Assembly: GCF_042679085.1 (NCBI RefSeq)
Contig: NZ_JBHTLQ010000005.1
Span: 83,685 to 147,684, forward strand
DNA from: Phenylobacterium conjunctum
Lineage (GTDB): Bacteria > Pseudomonadota > Alphaproteobacteria > Caulobacterales > Caulobacteraceae
Direction: 5' to 3'
DNA: 64,000 bases
Both the position numbers and the translations under genes were made by a program. This document shows, in pieces, positions 16,687-25,979 of the stretch (position 1 is its first letter; each line of letters starts with the position of its first letter). The notes under the pieces are model-generated. The model was given only the letters and a program-made list of their open reading frames with translations, searched no databases and was not told the origin of the DNA.

Positions 16687-17424
16687 ATGGCCTTCGATCA
16701 ACTGGACCGTCCCGATCTCGCGCTCCGCCTTGATGCGGAATTGCGACACGCCCACCCGGTCACGGTGCTGGAAAGCGCCATCGAGACCTTCGGCGACCGG
16801 CTCGCCCTGGTCTCGTCTTTCGGGGCGGAGTCGGCGGTGCTCCTGCACCTGGCGGCCCAGTTGAAGCCGGATATTCCGGTGCTGTTCCTCGACACCGGCA
16901 TGCTGTTCGGCCAGACCTTGGACTATCGCCGCAACCTGGCGGCCAAGCTCGGCCTGACCGATGTCCGTGACCTGCGCCCGGCGTTCCAGGACCTGGCGAC
17001 GGCGGACCCTGAGGCCAAGCTCTGGAAGACCGACACCGACGCCTGCTGCCATGTGCGCAAGGTCCTGCCGCTGGACCGCGCCATTGAGGGCTTCGACGCC
17101 TGGCTCACCGGCCGCAAGCGCTTCCACGGCGGCGACCGCATGTCCCTGCCGGTGGTGGAACAGGCCGAGGGCAAGGTGAAGTTCAATCCCCTGGCCAACT
17201 GGGGCAAGGAAGAGCTCGACGCCTACATGGCCGCGCACGATCTTCCGGCCCATCCGCTGGTGGCCCAGGGCTTCCCGTCCATCGGCTGCTGGCCCTGCAC
17301 CAAGCCGGTGGAAGAGGGACAAGATGTCCGCGCCGGTCGCTGGGCGGGTTCCGAAAAGACGGAATGCGGCATACATACCGCCCGCGCGCCCGGCGCCGTC
17401 AGCAATGTCGGCGGCGATATCTGA
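16687..17424 (+). CDS. cysH: Assimilatory adenylyl-sulfate (APS/PAPS) reductase
   Basis: A 245-residue CysH reducing activated sulfate to sulfite. The catalytic Cys227 is in ECGIH. Cys120-Cys121 and Cys201-x-x-Cys204 form the CC/CxxC 4Fe-4S site that marks the APS-preferring bacterial type rather than the cluster-free PAPS reductase of enterobacteria. The start ATG follows GGGGAGAG; a frame extending 100 codons upstream overlaps DUF934 and is not needed. Confidence 0.92.
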   Translation: MAFDQLDRPDLALRLDAELRHAHPVTVLESAIETFGDRLALVSSFGAESAVLLHLAAQLKPDIPVLFLDTGMLFGQTLDYRRNLAAKLGLTDVRDLRPAFQDLATADPEAKLWKTDTDACCHVRKVLPLDRAIEGFDAWLTGRKRFHGGDRMSLPVVEQAEGKVKFNPLANWGKEELDAYMAAHDLPAHPLVAQGFPSIGCWPCTKPVEEGQDVRAGRWAGSEKTECGIHTARAPGAVSNVGGDI

Positions 17425-17453
17425 CGCGGACCGCCAGTTCGAAACGGATTCAC

Positions 17454-18260
17454 ATGACCGACGTGACCGCCGCCCCGGCCAAGAAGGCCGGCGCCTTCTA
17501 CTATGAGACCGTGACCTGGGTTCAGCACTGGACCGACGAGCTATTCTCGTTCCGCTGCACCCGCGATCCGGGCCTGCGGTTCCAGAGCGGCCAGTTCGTG
17601 ATGGTCGGCCTGGAGGTCGACGGCAAGCCGCTGCTGCGCGCCTATTCCATCGCCTCGCCCGCCTGGCACGACGAGCTCGAGTTTTACTCGATCAAGGTCC
17701 AGGACGGCCCGCTGACCTCGCGTCTGCAGCACCTGAAGGTCGGTGATCAGGTCCTGATCGGCCGCAAGCCCACCGGCACCCTGGTGCTGGACGGCCTGAA
17801 GCCCGGCAAGCGGCTCTACATGCTGGGCACCGGCACGGGCCTCGCGCCCTGGCTCAGCCTGGCCCGCGAGCCCGAGGTCTATGAGCGCTTCGAGAAGGTG
17901 ATCGTCACCCACACCGTGCGCCACGTCAGCGACCTGAACTATCGCGAGCTGTTCGAGGAAGAGCTGAAGACCGACGAGGTCCTGAGCGAGTTGATCGGCG
18001 ACAAGCTGCTATACTATCCGACCGTCACCCGCGACCCGTTCAAAACGCAAGGCCGCATCACTGACCTGATCGCGTCGGGCCAGATCTTCAGCGACCTGGG
18101 CCTGCCCAAGCTCGATCCGGCGGAAGACCGCTTCATGCTCTGCGGCGGCCCCTCGGTGCTGAAGGACCTGAAGATCCAGCTCGAAGCGCTCGGCTATGTC
18201 GAGGGCTCGGTGTCCCAGCCCGGCGACTACGTGCTGGAACGCGCTTTCGTTGAGACCTGA
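17454..18260 (+). CDS. fpr: Ferredoxin/flavodoxin-NADP+ reductase
   Basis: A 268-residue FAD/NADP reductase of the Fpr type. RAYSIASP (FAD binding) and LGTGTGLAPW (NADP binding) are visible, followed by FMLCGGPSVLKDL. The protein ends VLERAFVET, the extended C-terminus of alphaproteobacterial FPRs. It is the last gene of the sulfite reduction operon and probably supplies electrons through a ferredoxin to CysI. The start is ATG 17454. Confidence 0.92.
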   Translation: MTDVTAAPAKKAGAFYYETVTWVQHWTDELFSFRCTRDPGLRFQSGQFVMVGLEVDGKPLLRAYSIASPAWHDELEFYSIKVQDGPLTSRLQHLKVGDQVLIGRKPTGTLVLDGLKPGKRLYMLGTGTGLAPWLSLAREPEVYERFEKVIVTHTVRHVSDLNYRELFEEELKTDEVLSELIGDKLLYYPTVTRDPFKTQGRITDLIASGQIFSDLGLPKLDPAEDRFMLCGGPSVLKDLKIQLEALGYVEGSVSQPGDYVLERAFVET

Positions 18261-19343
18261 TCAGATCAGATAGGTCTCGCGCAGGCGGGCGACCTTGGCG
18301 TCGGTCAGGCCAAACCGGGCCTTGGCCAGCGCCACCGGCCCGCCGAACTTGTCGTCGACGGCCTTCAGCGCGATCCGCATCACGTCCGGGTCCGAGCCCA
18401 TCAGCACGTTCAACACTTCCGGCGGCATGCGCGCAAAGGCCTGGGCCTGCGCGGTGGAGACGCCGCTCATCGGCGCCCCCTTGCTGACCTGCTGGGTGTA
18501 CATGGACGGCGGCGTATAGGTCTGGGTCAGGGCGTAGTCGGCCACGACCGTCTGGCGCGGCACCCCCAGCACCGACAGCACCAGGGCGGCCGCCATGCCG
18601 GTGCGGTCCTTGCCGGCGCTGCAGTTCATGGCCAGCGGGGTTTCCCGGCGCACCAGGTGGTCGAACATCTCGGTGTACTGGGGCGTCAGCATGTCGATGA
18701 ACTGGACATAGCCGTCGGCGAAGGCCTGCACCGCCTCGGCCCGGGTGGTGGCCCGGTACATGGCGTTCAGCGAGGCGCCCATCTCGTAGTCGTGCGCCGC
18801 CACGCGGGTTTCCTCGGTCTTGAGGAAGGGCGTCGGCTCGGCGGTGCGCTCCTGGACGCTGCGCAGGTCGCAGATCACCGCCACGCCCAGGCCTGAGAGG
18901 TAGGTCATGTCGGCCGGGGTCAGGCCGCTCATCACGCCGGAGCGATAGATGCGGCCCCAACGCACCTGACGGCCGTCGGCGGCGCGGTATCCGCCCAGGT
19001 CGCGGAAGTTGCGCCCGCCCTGCAGGGGCAGGATGCGCTCCGCCACGCGGGTCTGCCCGCCCGCCTTGTCGGCGACCAGGAAATAGGGTCGCGGCGCCGC
19101 CTGGAGGGACAGCTCGGCGGCGCCGCTGGTGACGCCGGACCGCATCTCCCGCATGAACAGGCGAGGCGCGTCCGGGTCGGAAGACACGAAGACCGAGGCC
19201 GGCGTGGACTTGCCATTCCAGGTGAGCCGCACCGCCTTGGGCGACAGGCGCACAGCCTTGGCCTCCAGGACGGGTCGGGCGGCCAGGGCTTGAGGGGCGG
19301 CGGCCAGGGCCGCGGCGGTCAGCAGGAAGGAACGACGATCCAT
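18261..19343 (-). CDS. Exported tyrosine/phosphoinositide phosphatase (Y_phosphatase3 type)
   Basis: A 360-residue protein with an N-terminal twin-arginine-like signal (MDRRSFLL, cleavage near ALAAR). An immunoglobulin-like stretch is followed by a phosphatase domain. GGRNFRDLGGY marks the start of the domain, and the P-loop Cys241-SAGKD-Arg247-TG provides the CX5R active site. This family includes MptpB and LipA. Fourteen bases separate it from the upstream TonB receptor stop on the same strand, so they share an operon. A periplasmic phosphatase could dephosphorylate the ligand before uptake. Confidence 0.87.
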   Translation of the reverse strand: MDRRSFLLTAAALAAAPQALAARPVLEAKAVRLSPKAVRLTWNGKSTPASVFVSSDPDAPRLFMREMRSGVTSGAAELSLQAAPRPYFLVADKAGGQTRVAERILPLQGGRNFRDLGGYRAADGRQVRWGRIYRSGVMSGLTPADMTYLSGLGVAVICDLRSVQERTAEPTPFLKTEETRVAAHDYEMGASLNAMYRATTRAEAVQAFADGYVQFIDMLTPQYTEMFDHLVRRETPLAMNCSAGKDRTGMAAALVLSVLGVPRQTVVADYALTQTYTPPSMYTQQVSKGAPMSGVSTAQAQAFARMPPEVLNVLMGSDPDVMRIALKAVDDKFGGPVALAKARFGLTDAKVARLRETYLI

Positions 19344-19357
19344 GGGCCCGGCTCCGA

Positions 19358-21631
19358 TCAGAACTTGATGTTCATTTCCGCGCCGAAGGTGCGCGGGTCG
19401 TTGAAGATGGCGTAGGTCCCGAGCGCAGCGTTGGTGTTCTTCAGGAACATGTGGGCCTCGTCGAGCAGGTTGCGCGACCACAGGGACAGCTGCAGCTTGG
19501 CGCCGGTGTCGCTGATCTGGATGTCGGTCAGAGACAGGCGGGCGTTCACCAGGAACGAGCTGTCGCTGAGCGTCGGGTCGGTGGTGCCGGTGTACTGACC
19601 GTCGGCGTAGTTGGCGTCCAGGTGGGCCTTGAAGGTCGCGCCGAGCGCGGGGCGCTCATAGTCGATGCTGACCCCGCCGGCGTTCTTAGGCGTGTAGAGC
19701 GGATAGATCACCGCCTGGGTGTTGGTGAAGGGGTTGAACGCCTTCGACAGCTCGACCTTGGTGTAGGCGTAGTTGGCGCTAAGTGTCAGACCCTCCGCCG
19801 GGGTGACCGTGAAGTCGAGCTCAACACCCTTGGTCTTGCCGGTGGCGGCGTTGGTGGTTTCCAGCGTGCCGCGGTTGTTGTTCAGGATGATGACGCTGAA
19901 GTCGACCTGGGCGTCCTTGATCTCACCGTAGTAGGCCGCGAGGTTCAGGCGGGCGCGGTTCTCCCAGAACTGGGTCTTGGCGCCCAGTTCGTACATGGAG
20001 ACGGTCTCGGGATCGAAGGCGCGATAGGTGAGGGAGCGGGAGTTGGCCCCGCCCGACTTGTACCCGGTGCTCCAGCGGCCATAGAGGTTCACGTCCGGCG
20101 TGACGTCGTAGGCGACCGTGACCAATGGGTCGAAGCGGCTCCAGGATTCGTCCAGGGGCACGCGGCCGACAATGACCTGCTTGCTGGCGTTGACGTAGGA
20201 GGGCAGGGCGCCGTTGACGGTGTCGAGGGAGCCCTTCTTCTGGTCCTTGGTCAGGCGTCCGCCCAGGGTCAGGTGCAGGTCCTGCAGGCCCGCCGGGGTC
20301 CAGACCACCTGGCCGAACACGCCGTAGCTGTCGGTCACCACGTGGCTCGCCCGGTCAAAGGGCACGGTGTTCAGGTCGATCGACAGGGTGGTGTAGCCGG
20401 TCCCGGTCGCGTTCCACTGCATGGTGTTCGGGGTCTGGGCGTTATCCCGGACCTTTTCGTGGAAGTAGAGGGCGCCGAAGACGTATTCCAGTTGGTCGGT
20501 GTGGCCGATGACCTGGAATTCCTGGCTGTATTGCTCCTGGTAGACCTTCGCCATGCTGTAGCGGGAGAAGGCTGCGCCCGGCGCATAGACGGACAGGAAC
20601 TGGGCGCCATTGTCGTACTGGGTCTGGTCGAGCTTGCGATAGGAGCTGATCGACTTCAGCGTCACCGTATCGGCGGCGTCCCACTCCAGGTTCAGGCGAT
20701 GGCCCCAGGTCTTGCCCACGCTCAGCTGCAGCGGCACGCCGATGTTGGCGGTGTCGGCGCGATCCGTCTGCAGCGGCATCAGGGGCGCCAGGGCCAGGGC
20801 GCCCTTCTTCACCAGCTGCACATTGTAAGGCGTGGTGCCGTCATAGGCGTTGTCAAAGGCGTAGTCGGCCGAGAAGCTGTCGGTCGGCCGCCACAGGGCC
20901 TGCACCTGGACGCCGCGCTTGTCGTAGCTGTTGAAGTCTTCCTGGCCCGAGGTGGTCGGGTTCTTGATCGTGCCGTCGCGCTTGGTGACCAGGCCGTCCA
21001 GCTTGATGCTGATATTGTTGACCTCGGGCAGGTCGATATGGGTCTCGGCCTTGTAGGCGTTGTAGTTGCCGTAGCCGAGCGTGGTGTTCATGTGGAACTC
21101 GCCGCTGGGCTTCTTGGTGACGATGCTGAGCGCGCCGCCCTCGGTGTTCCGCCCGAACAGGGTGCCTTGCGGTCCCTTGAGCACCTCGATCCGCTCCACA
21201 TCGTAGAGCGCCGAGCCCAGGCCCTGGGCGCGCCCGAGATAGACGCCGTCCACATACACCCCGACCGCCTGATCGCGGGCCGGCTGGTTGGCGTCGCCCA
21301 GGGCGCCGATGCCGCGCATGCCGAGCGTCAGGGCCGAGTGACGGGCGAAGAACGGGGCGACCCGCAGGGACGGGATGGCGCCGTCGCTCAGGTCTTCGAT
21401 GGTCTGGACGTGCCGAGCCTGCATCTGGTCAGCGCCCATGGCGGAGATCGCAATGGGCGTGTCCTGGAGGTTGGTCTCGCGCTTCTGGGCGGTGACCACG
21501 ACCTCTTCCAGGCCGACAGCCCCGTCATCAGCGGCGGCGTCCGCCGCATGGGCCTGGCCCGCCACGGTCAGGGCGGCCGTACCCGCCAGCAGACAGGCGC
21601 GCAGCGCCCTCGAACCTTGAACCGCACGCAT
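19358..21631 (-). CDS. TonB-dependent receptor
   Basis: A complete receptor of 757 residues. The signal peptide ends near GQAHAAD, followed by LEEVVVTAQKRETNLQDTP, a plug with LGMRGIGALGD and RIEVLKGPQGTLFGRNTEGG, and a 22-strand-type barrel that terminates in the aromatic DPRTFGAEMNIKF. The start ATG at 21631 follows GGGGG; an upstream GTG is weaker. It forms an operon with the exported phosphatase and is divergent from a tandem TetR regulator. The ligand is unknown; the phosphatase suggests something phosphorylated. Confidence 0.93.
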   Translation of the reverse strand: MRAVQGSRALRACLLAGTAALTVAGQAHAADAAADDGAVGLEEVVVTAQKRETNLQDTPIAISAMGADQMQARHVQTIEDLSDGAIPSLRVAPFFARHSALTLGMRGIGALGDANQPARDQAVGVYVDGVYLGRAQGLGSALYDVERIEVLKGPQGTLFGRNTEGGALSIVTKKPSGEFHMNTTLGYGNYNAYKAETHIDLPEVNNISIKLDGLVTKRDGTIKNPTTSGQEDFNSYDKRGVQVQALWRPTDSFSADYAFDNAYDGTTPYNVQLVKKGALALAPLMPLQTDRADTANIGVPLQLSVGKTWGHRLNLEWDAADTVTLKSISSYRKLDQTQYDNGAQFLSVYAPGAAFSRYSMAKVYQEQYSQEFQVIGHTDQLEYVFGALYFHEKVRDNAQTPNTMQWNATGTGYTTLSIDLNTVPFDRASHVVTDSYGVFGQVVWTPAGLQDLHLTLGGRLTKDQKKGSLDTVNGALPSYVNASKQVIVGRVPLDESWSRFDPLVTVAYDVTPDVNLYGRWSTGYKSGGANSRSLTYRAFDPETVSMYELGAKTQFWENRARLNLAAYYGEIKDAQVDFSVIILNNNRGTLETTNAATGKTKGVELDFTVTPAEGLTLSANYAYTKVELSKAFNPFTNTQAVIYPLYTPKNAGGVSIDYERPALGATFKAHLDANYADGQYTGTTDPTLSDSSFLVNARLSLTDIQISDTGAKLQLSLWSRNLLDEAHMFLKNTNAALGTYAIFNDPRTFGAEMNIKF

Positions 21632-21755
21632 CTTGATACCCCCAGCAAAGTCACCCACGTCGCGTCGTGGTCGGCAGGGGCGTAGCGGCGGGCGGTGAAG
21701 CTAGAACGACTGTTATGTGGCGGATTCACGAAGGTGGCGCCGGCGCCCGTCGAGG

Positions 21756-21776
21756 CTTGCATAACGTCTGGGCAAG
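21756..21776. promoter_or_regulatory. Inverted repeat in TonB receptor / tandem TetR gap
   Basis: CTTGC-N11-GCAAG lies in the 209-bp gap, about 65 bp before the regulator start. Nearby, GTTATG (21711-21716) and CATAAC (21760-21765) form a second spaced inverted pair. It is a candidate operator for the adjacent tandem TetR. Confidence 0.35.
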
Positions 21777-21840
21777 ATGGACAGTGCGGCTTCATATCGT
21801 GCGCATGAGCAGTTGCGCTGGCGGTGGTGGATTCTAGGTC

Positions 21841-23028
21841 TTGATTTCAAAAGAGTTGAGTGATCCCAGCCGGCGGCTGGTGACCGCCGCGGCGCGGCTG
21901 TTGGCGGATCGTGGGCGCCCGGGCGTCTCCGCCCGGGCCGTGGCCGCGGAGGCCAGGCTCGCCGCCAGCGCCATCAACTACAATCTCGGCGGATTAGAAC
22001 AGTTGTTATCCACCGCCCTGGAGGTCGGGTGCGAAGAGGCCGCCGCCTGGCTGGCCCGGTGCGAGCCGCAGGTCGCCAGGCTGCCCGCGACCCCGGATGG
22101 TGCGGCGCTGGCCCTTGAAGCGGTGATCCTGGCCTGGACCGGCGAGGCGCGAGATCTGGCGCTGCTGTACCAGGAGGCGGCCGGGACCGAGGTCGGGGCG
22201 CGTTGGACCGGGCTGTGGGCCGACTTCTGGGCGCGCACGGCTGAGCGCTGCGGCCTGGGGGCGGTGGAGGGCCGGCTACTGCACGCCGCCTTCGAAAGTG
22301 AAGCCCTGTTCCAGCTGTCTGGTTGGTCACCCGTCCTGGAGGCCGCAGCCCTGAGGGAGCTCTGCGGCCAGTTCGGCGCCCTGTGGCTGGGCGCGTCGCC
22401 TGGATTGGTCACGGGCGCGTGCCGAATTGCTGAGGAGGGGGCCGGGGCGCGGCCTGAGGGCTCCCTGGCGGCCCCGGCGCTGCGCATTGCAGACGCCGCC
22501 GCCGAAGTGGTGGCCGAAAAGGGGCTCGCCGGCCTGACCCACCGGGCCGTGGCCATGCGAGCGGGCGTGACCACCGGGGCGGTCACCCACCATTTCCGAA
22601 CCATCGAGGATCTGGTGGCCGGCGCCATTCGCGGCCAGGTCTCGGCGCTGTCCCGGGTCACGCCGGGCGGACAGGCGCCGGCGACGCCGGACGGCTTTGT
22701 GGACGCGCTGTTCTTTCACGCCCGGGCTGACCGCCCCTCCATCCCGGTGCTCAGCCGGCGCGGTCTGTTCCTGGCGGCGGTGCGACGCCCGGACCTGGCC
22801 CGGGCGGGGGCGGTGATCCGCTTCGCGCACGGCGGCACGACCCGGGACAGCCTGGTGCGGCTGTTCAGGGTTGAGGCGGATCAGGGGGTGGTGGTGGCCG
22901 GCGTGCTGGCGCGCCTGTTGTCGGCGCTTTGGTCGGCTTGCGCCGGCCAGGCCGACCCTGCCGAGGCGCGGGCGATCCTGGCCGAGGCCGTGATCCGCCG
23001 TCCCCTCGACCGGCTAGGCGCGCGCTAA
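21841..23028 (+). CDS. Tandem (double) TetR-family regulator
   Basis: A 395-residue chain with two TetR units. HTH 1 is at about residues 13-60 (GVSARAVAAEARLAASAINY). HTH 2 is at about residues 213-258 (GLTHRAVAMRAGVTTGAVTH then HFRTIEDL). It is distantly like the regulator at 7179 in architecture, but the sequences are clearly different. The TTG at 21841 is the first possible start; TTG at 21856 is an alternative, and neither has a strong ribosome site. It is divergent from the TonB receptor/phosphatase operon, which it probably controls. Confidence 0.82.
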   Translation: MISKELSDPSRRLVTAAARLLADRGRPGVSARAVAAEARLAASAINYNLGGLEQLLSTALEVGCEEAAAWLARCEPQVARLPATPDGAALALEAVILAWTGEARDLALLYQEAAGTEVGARWTGLWADFWARTAERCGLGAVEGRLLHAAFESEALFQLSGWSPVLEAAALRELCGQFGALWLGASPGLVTGACRIAEEGAGARPEGSLAAPALRIADAAAEVVAEKGLAGLTHRAVAMRAGVTTGAVTHHFRTIEDLVAGAIRGQVSALSRVTPGGQAPATPDGFVDALFFHARADRPSIPVLSRRGLFLAAVRRPDLARAGAVIRFAHGGTTRDSLVRLFRVEADQGVVVAGVLARLLSALWSACAGQADPAEARAILAEAVIRRPLDRLGAR

Positions 23029-23032
23029 GGCC

Positions 23033-23557
23033 TCACCGAAGGGCGAGGTCGAGAACGAAGGCGACCCGTTCCGCCACTGTGCCCTTCGGCAGGTCGATGG
23101 GTCGGTAGCCCAGCCGGGTCAGGTTGCGCCGGATCCGGGCGTGCACCCGCGCCGCCTCATCGAAGTCCTGGGTGCGCTCGGCGTCCTGCACGTAGATCTC
23201 GGCCCAGGGCGGGGGCGTCAGGACGCAGGTGTTGTAGCGACGGCTGCGCGCCGCCTGCGCCAGCCAGGGTGGGTCCAGCCCGTCACCCGCCAGGCTGTCG
23301 GGCAGGCCGCGATCAAAGAACACCGGGCGCGCCTCGCCCAGATGGGCGTCGTACTTGGCGAGGTCGATGCGCCCGCAGAGCTCGCGATAGGCGCCTTGGT
23401 CAGCGCGGATGTCGACGCCCCGGGCGGCGTGCTCGCGGATCACGGCGCGGTGGGTCTCATCAACGCAGAGCTCGCCTGCTGCGCGAAGGGCCGCGATCAG
23501 GGTCGTCTTGCCGACGCCCGGCGCACCGGTGAACAGGAAGAAGTTGGGCTTTTGCAT
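23033..23557 (-). CDS. AAA-type P-loop ATPase/kinase (AAA_28, NadR-like)
   Basis: A 174-residue P-loop protein. The Walker A GAPGVGKTT is at residues 11-19 and DRGLPDSL is a Walker B-like/lid segment. ERTQDFDEAARVHARIRRNL near the C-terminus resembles the AAA_28 family, whose members include nucleoside or cofactor kinases. The substrate is unknown. The start follows AGGAG. Confidence 0.78.
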   Translation of the reverse strand: MQKPNFFLFTGAPGVGKTTLIAALRAAGELCVDETHRAVIREHAARGVDIRADQGAYRELCGRIDLAKYDAHLGEARPVFFDRGLPDSLAGDGLDPPWLAQAARSRRYNTCVLTPPPWAEIYVQDAERTQDFDEAARVHARIRRNLTRLGYRPIDLPKGTVAERVAFVLDLALR

Positions 23558-23640
23558 GGGGGCTCCTGCAGGACATGGCTGTTCGCGCCGGGAAACCCGG
23601 CGGGCGAGGTCGTCCTGGGGAGGGTTCGGGCGGCCCGGCT

Positions 23641-24135
23641 CTAGCCGGGCGGGCAGCCCTTGAATTCGCCGGCCTTGGTCACCGTCAGGTTGGCGAGGTT
23701 CACCGAGCGCAGGTTCTGCATCGACTTGGCGCCCATGCCGGTGAACAGGTCGATGCGCTGGCCCTTGATCGCGCCGCCGGTGTCGGAGGCGTACCAGTAG
23801 CCGTCATGGGTGGAGCCGTCCGGCAGCGGCAAGCCCACGGTTTCCTTGATGAACAGGATGGTCCGCTTGGGGATCAGCCGGGCGTCGATGGCCGCGGTGC
23901 GCATCGCCACGACCTTGCAGCCGAGGGAGTCGAACACGCCCACGCCACGGGCGCCGGCGTGATACAGGCTGGCCTTCAGCCGGAAATCGGGCGCGGAGGG
24001 CAGGGTGCCGGTCAGAGCCGTGATCAGCAGGTCGCCAATCGGGTCCGGGGCCTTTTCGGAGGGAGAGTCCGCCTGTGCGGCGCCGGCGAAGGCGAGGAGC
24101 GGAATAGCGGCCAGGGCGGCGAGGCGGCGTCGCAT
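23641..24135 (-). CDS. Exported 3D-domain protein
   Basis: A 164-residue secreted protein with a signal peptide ending near AAQADS. The C-terminal half is a 3D domain, the double-psi barrel found at the C-terminus of MltA-type lytic transglycosylases. It includes YWYASDTGGAIKGQRIDLF, with the Asp residues that name the fold. There is no separate peptidoglycan-binding or catalytic MltA domain, so it may be a minimal wall-modifying enzyme. AGGAGG precedes the ATG. Confidence 0.75.
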   Translation of the reverse strand: MRRRLAALAAIPLLAFAGAAQADSPSEKAPDPIGDLLITALTGTLPSAPDFRLKASLYHAGARGVGVFDSLGCKVVAMRTAAIDARLIPKRTILFIKETVGLPLPDGSTHDGYWYASDTGGAIKGQRIDLFTGMGAKSMQNLRSVNLANLTVTKAGEFKGCPPG

Positions 24136-24336
24136 TGACGGCGTCCTCCTTCGTCGTTGATCTGTCAGCGGCGGGCTGTCTAACCGGACTCTTGGCCCAG
24201 GGCAACCCAGGCCGTTTCGCCTGTAACGAGAAGTGTTCCTACAGCGAAGCTCACAGGTGCCCCAGAACCCCTCGGTTGCCGCAAGGTCCGGCTAGGGTAT
24301 TAGGCCCCGATACGTCCCCTTCTGCGGAGCCCGCAT

Positions 24337-24918
24337 ATGCGCATCTACGGCGACTCGATTTCCGGCAACTGTCTGAAGGTGAAGTGGACCGCCGATCACC
24401 TGGGCCTCACCTATGACTGGGTCGAGACCAGCGTCCTCAAGGCCGAGACCCGGACGCCGGAGTTCCTGGCCCTGAACCCGGCGGGGCAGGTTCCGGCGGT
24501 GGTGCTGGGCGACGGCCGGCCGCTCGCCCAGTCCAACGCCATCATCCTGCATCTGGCCGAAGGCTCCGACCTGATCCCCGCGGACGCCTATGACCGGGCG
24601 CGCATGTTGGAGTGGATGTTCTGGGAGCAGTACAGCCACGAGCCCTATGTGGCGGTGGCGCGGTTCCAGATGCACTATCTGGGCAAGCCGGCCTCTGACC
24701 TCGATCCGAAGCTGGTGGAGCGCGGCCATGGCGCTCTGGCGCGGCTGGAGCAGGGCCTGGGCGCCTCTGCGTTCCTGGTCGGGGATAGGGCGAGCCTGGC
24801 TGACGTCGCCCTGGTCGCCTACACCCGGGTGGCGCACGAGGGCGGTTTCAACCTCAACGACTATCCCGCCGTGAAGGCCTGGGTGGCCCGGGTCGAGGCG
24901 GCGCTCAAGATCGTCTGA
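24337..24918 (+). CDS. Glutathione S-transferase
   Basis: A 193-residue GST. The N-terminal thioredoxin-like half begins MRIYGDSISGNCLKVKW and contains NPAGQVPAVVL and QSNAIILHLAE (glutathione contacts). The C-terminal helical half has the conserved SLADVALVAYTRVA. It is monocistronic or first of a run with the nuclease at 24972 (53-base gap). The substrate class cannot be read. Confidence 0.9.
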   Translation: MRIYGDSISGNCLKVKWTADHLGLTYDWVETSVLKAETRTPEFLALNPAGQVPAVVLGDGRPLAQSNAIILHLAEGSDLIPADAYDRARMLEWMFWEQYSHEPYVAVARFQMHYLGKPASDLDPKLVERGHGALARLEQGLGASAFLVGDRASLADVALVAYTRVAHEGGFNLNDYPAVKAWVARVEAALKIV

Positions 24919-24971
24919 GATCGCGCAATGCGGCGCTTGCCTTGACGGCGCGGCAAGGTCAAATCGCGGCC

Positions 24972-25979
24972 ATGCTGACCCGTCTTCGCGCCGCCGCGCT
25001 TGTGTTCGCCCTCATCGCCCCCGCCCAGGCCTTCGCCTGGGGCGGCATGGGGCATCGTATCGTCGGCCAGGCGGCCATGCAGGCCCTGCCGGCCGAGATG
25101 CCTGGGTTCATGCTTAGCCGGCAGGCCGTCGAGGCGGTCGGCGAGTTCTCCCGCGAGCCGGATCGTTCGAAGTCTTCGGGCAAGACCCACGACACCAACC
25201 GCGACGCCGCCCACTTCATTGACCTTGACGACAACGCCCGCGTTTTCGGCGGTCCCCTGGTGAGTGAGCTGCCGCCCACCCGGGCGGAGTATGAGAAGCT
25301 GATGCAGGCCATCGGCCAGGACAGCTGGAAGGCCGGCTATCTGCCCTACGCTATCGTCGACCAGGCCCAACAGCTGGCCAAGGATTTCGCCCACTGGCGG
25401 GCCGAAACCTACGCCATAGCTCACGAGAAAGACCGCAAGCGGGTCGCCTGGATGAAGGCCGACCGGGCGCGACGTGAGGCCCAGATCCTCCTCACCATCG
25501 GCTACATGTCACACTATGTGGGCGACGGCGCTCAGCCCCTGCATACGACCCTGCACTACAACGGCTGGGGGCCGTTCCCGAACCCCAATGGCTACACCCA
25601 GGCCAAGGTGCACGCCGACTTCGAAGGCGCCCTGGTGGTGACCACGACGACGACCGACCTGATCCGGCCGAAGATGGCTGAACCCTCCGTCTGTGAGGGT
25701 GACCTCATGGTCTGCGTTGGGACCTGGCTGGCGGCCTCCACCGCCCAGACCATCCCCTTCTACGAGATGGAGAAGGCCGGCGGCCTGAAGCCGGGCGACC
25801 CGCGCGGCGTCGCCTTCGCCCAGGCCCGGCTGGCGGTCGGCGCCTCGGAGCTGCGCGACCTGATCCTCTGGTCGTGGAAGGCCAGCGACACCCTGGCGGT
25901 CGGCTGGACGCCGGTGCCGCTCACCGACATCCTGTCGGGCAAGACCCCGGCCTATCCCTATCTCTACGGGATCGATTGA
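24972..25979 (+). CDS. S1/P1-family nuclease, secreted
   Basis: A 335-residue zinc-dependent nuclease of the S1/P1 family, which degrades single-stranded DNA and RNA and removes 3'-phosphates. Cleavage after AFA would expose Trp23, the N-terminal zinc ligand of the family, followed by GGMGHRIVG. HFIDLDD and YMSHYVGDGAQPLHTTLHYN supply further ligands, and NGYTQAKVHADFE follows. The ATG at 24972 is chosen because it places the signal peptide correctly. The stop overlaps the Nudix gene (TGATG). Confidence 0.9.
   Translation: MLTRLRAAALVFALIAPAQAFAWGGMGHRIVGQAAMQALPAEMPGFMLSRQAVEAVGEFSREPDRSKSSGKTHDTNRDAAHFIDLDDNARVFGGPLVSELPPTRAEYEKLMQAIGQDSWKAGYLPYAIVDQAQQLAKDFAHWRAETYAIAHEKDRKRVAWMKADRARREAQILLTIGYMSHYVGDGAQPLHTTLHYNGWGPFPNPNGYTQAKVHADFEGALVVTTTTTDLIRPKMAEPSVCEGDLMVCVGTWLAASTAQTIPFYEMEKAGGLKPGDPRGVAFAQARLAVGASELRDLILWSWKASDTLAVGWTPVPLTDILSGKTPAYPYLYGID

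Noticed and set aside
19451..21685. A long plus-strand open frame opposite the TonB receptor
   Set aside because: Its translation is repetitive Gly/Val/Gln/Arg with no domain; it is the antisense shadow of the receptor.
24235..24262. GGAAC on the minus strand upstream of the 3D-domain gene as an EcfG promoter
   Set aside because: At spacing 16-17 the -10 reads GAAAC rather than CGTT, so the pattern fails.
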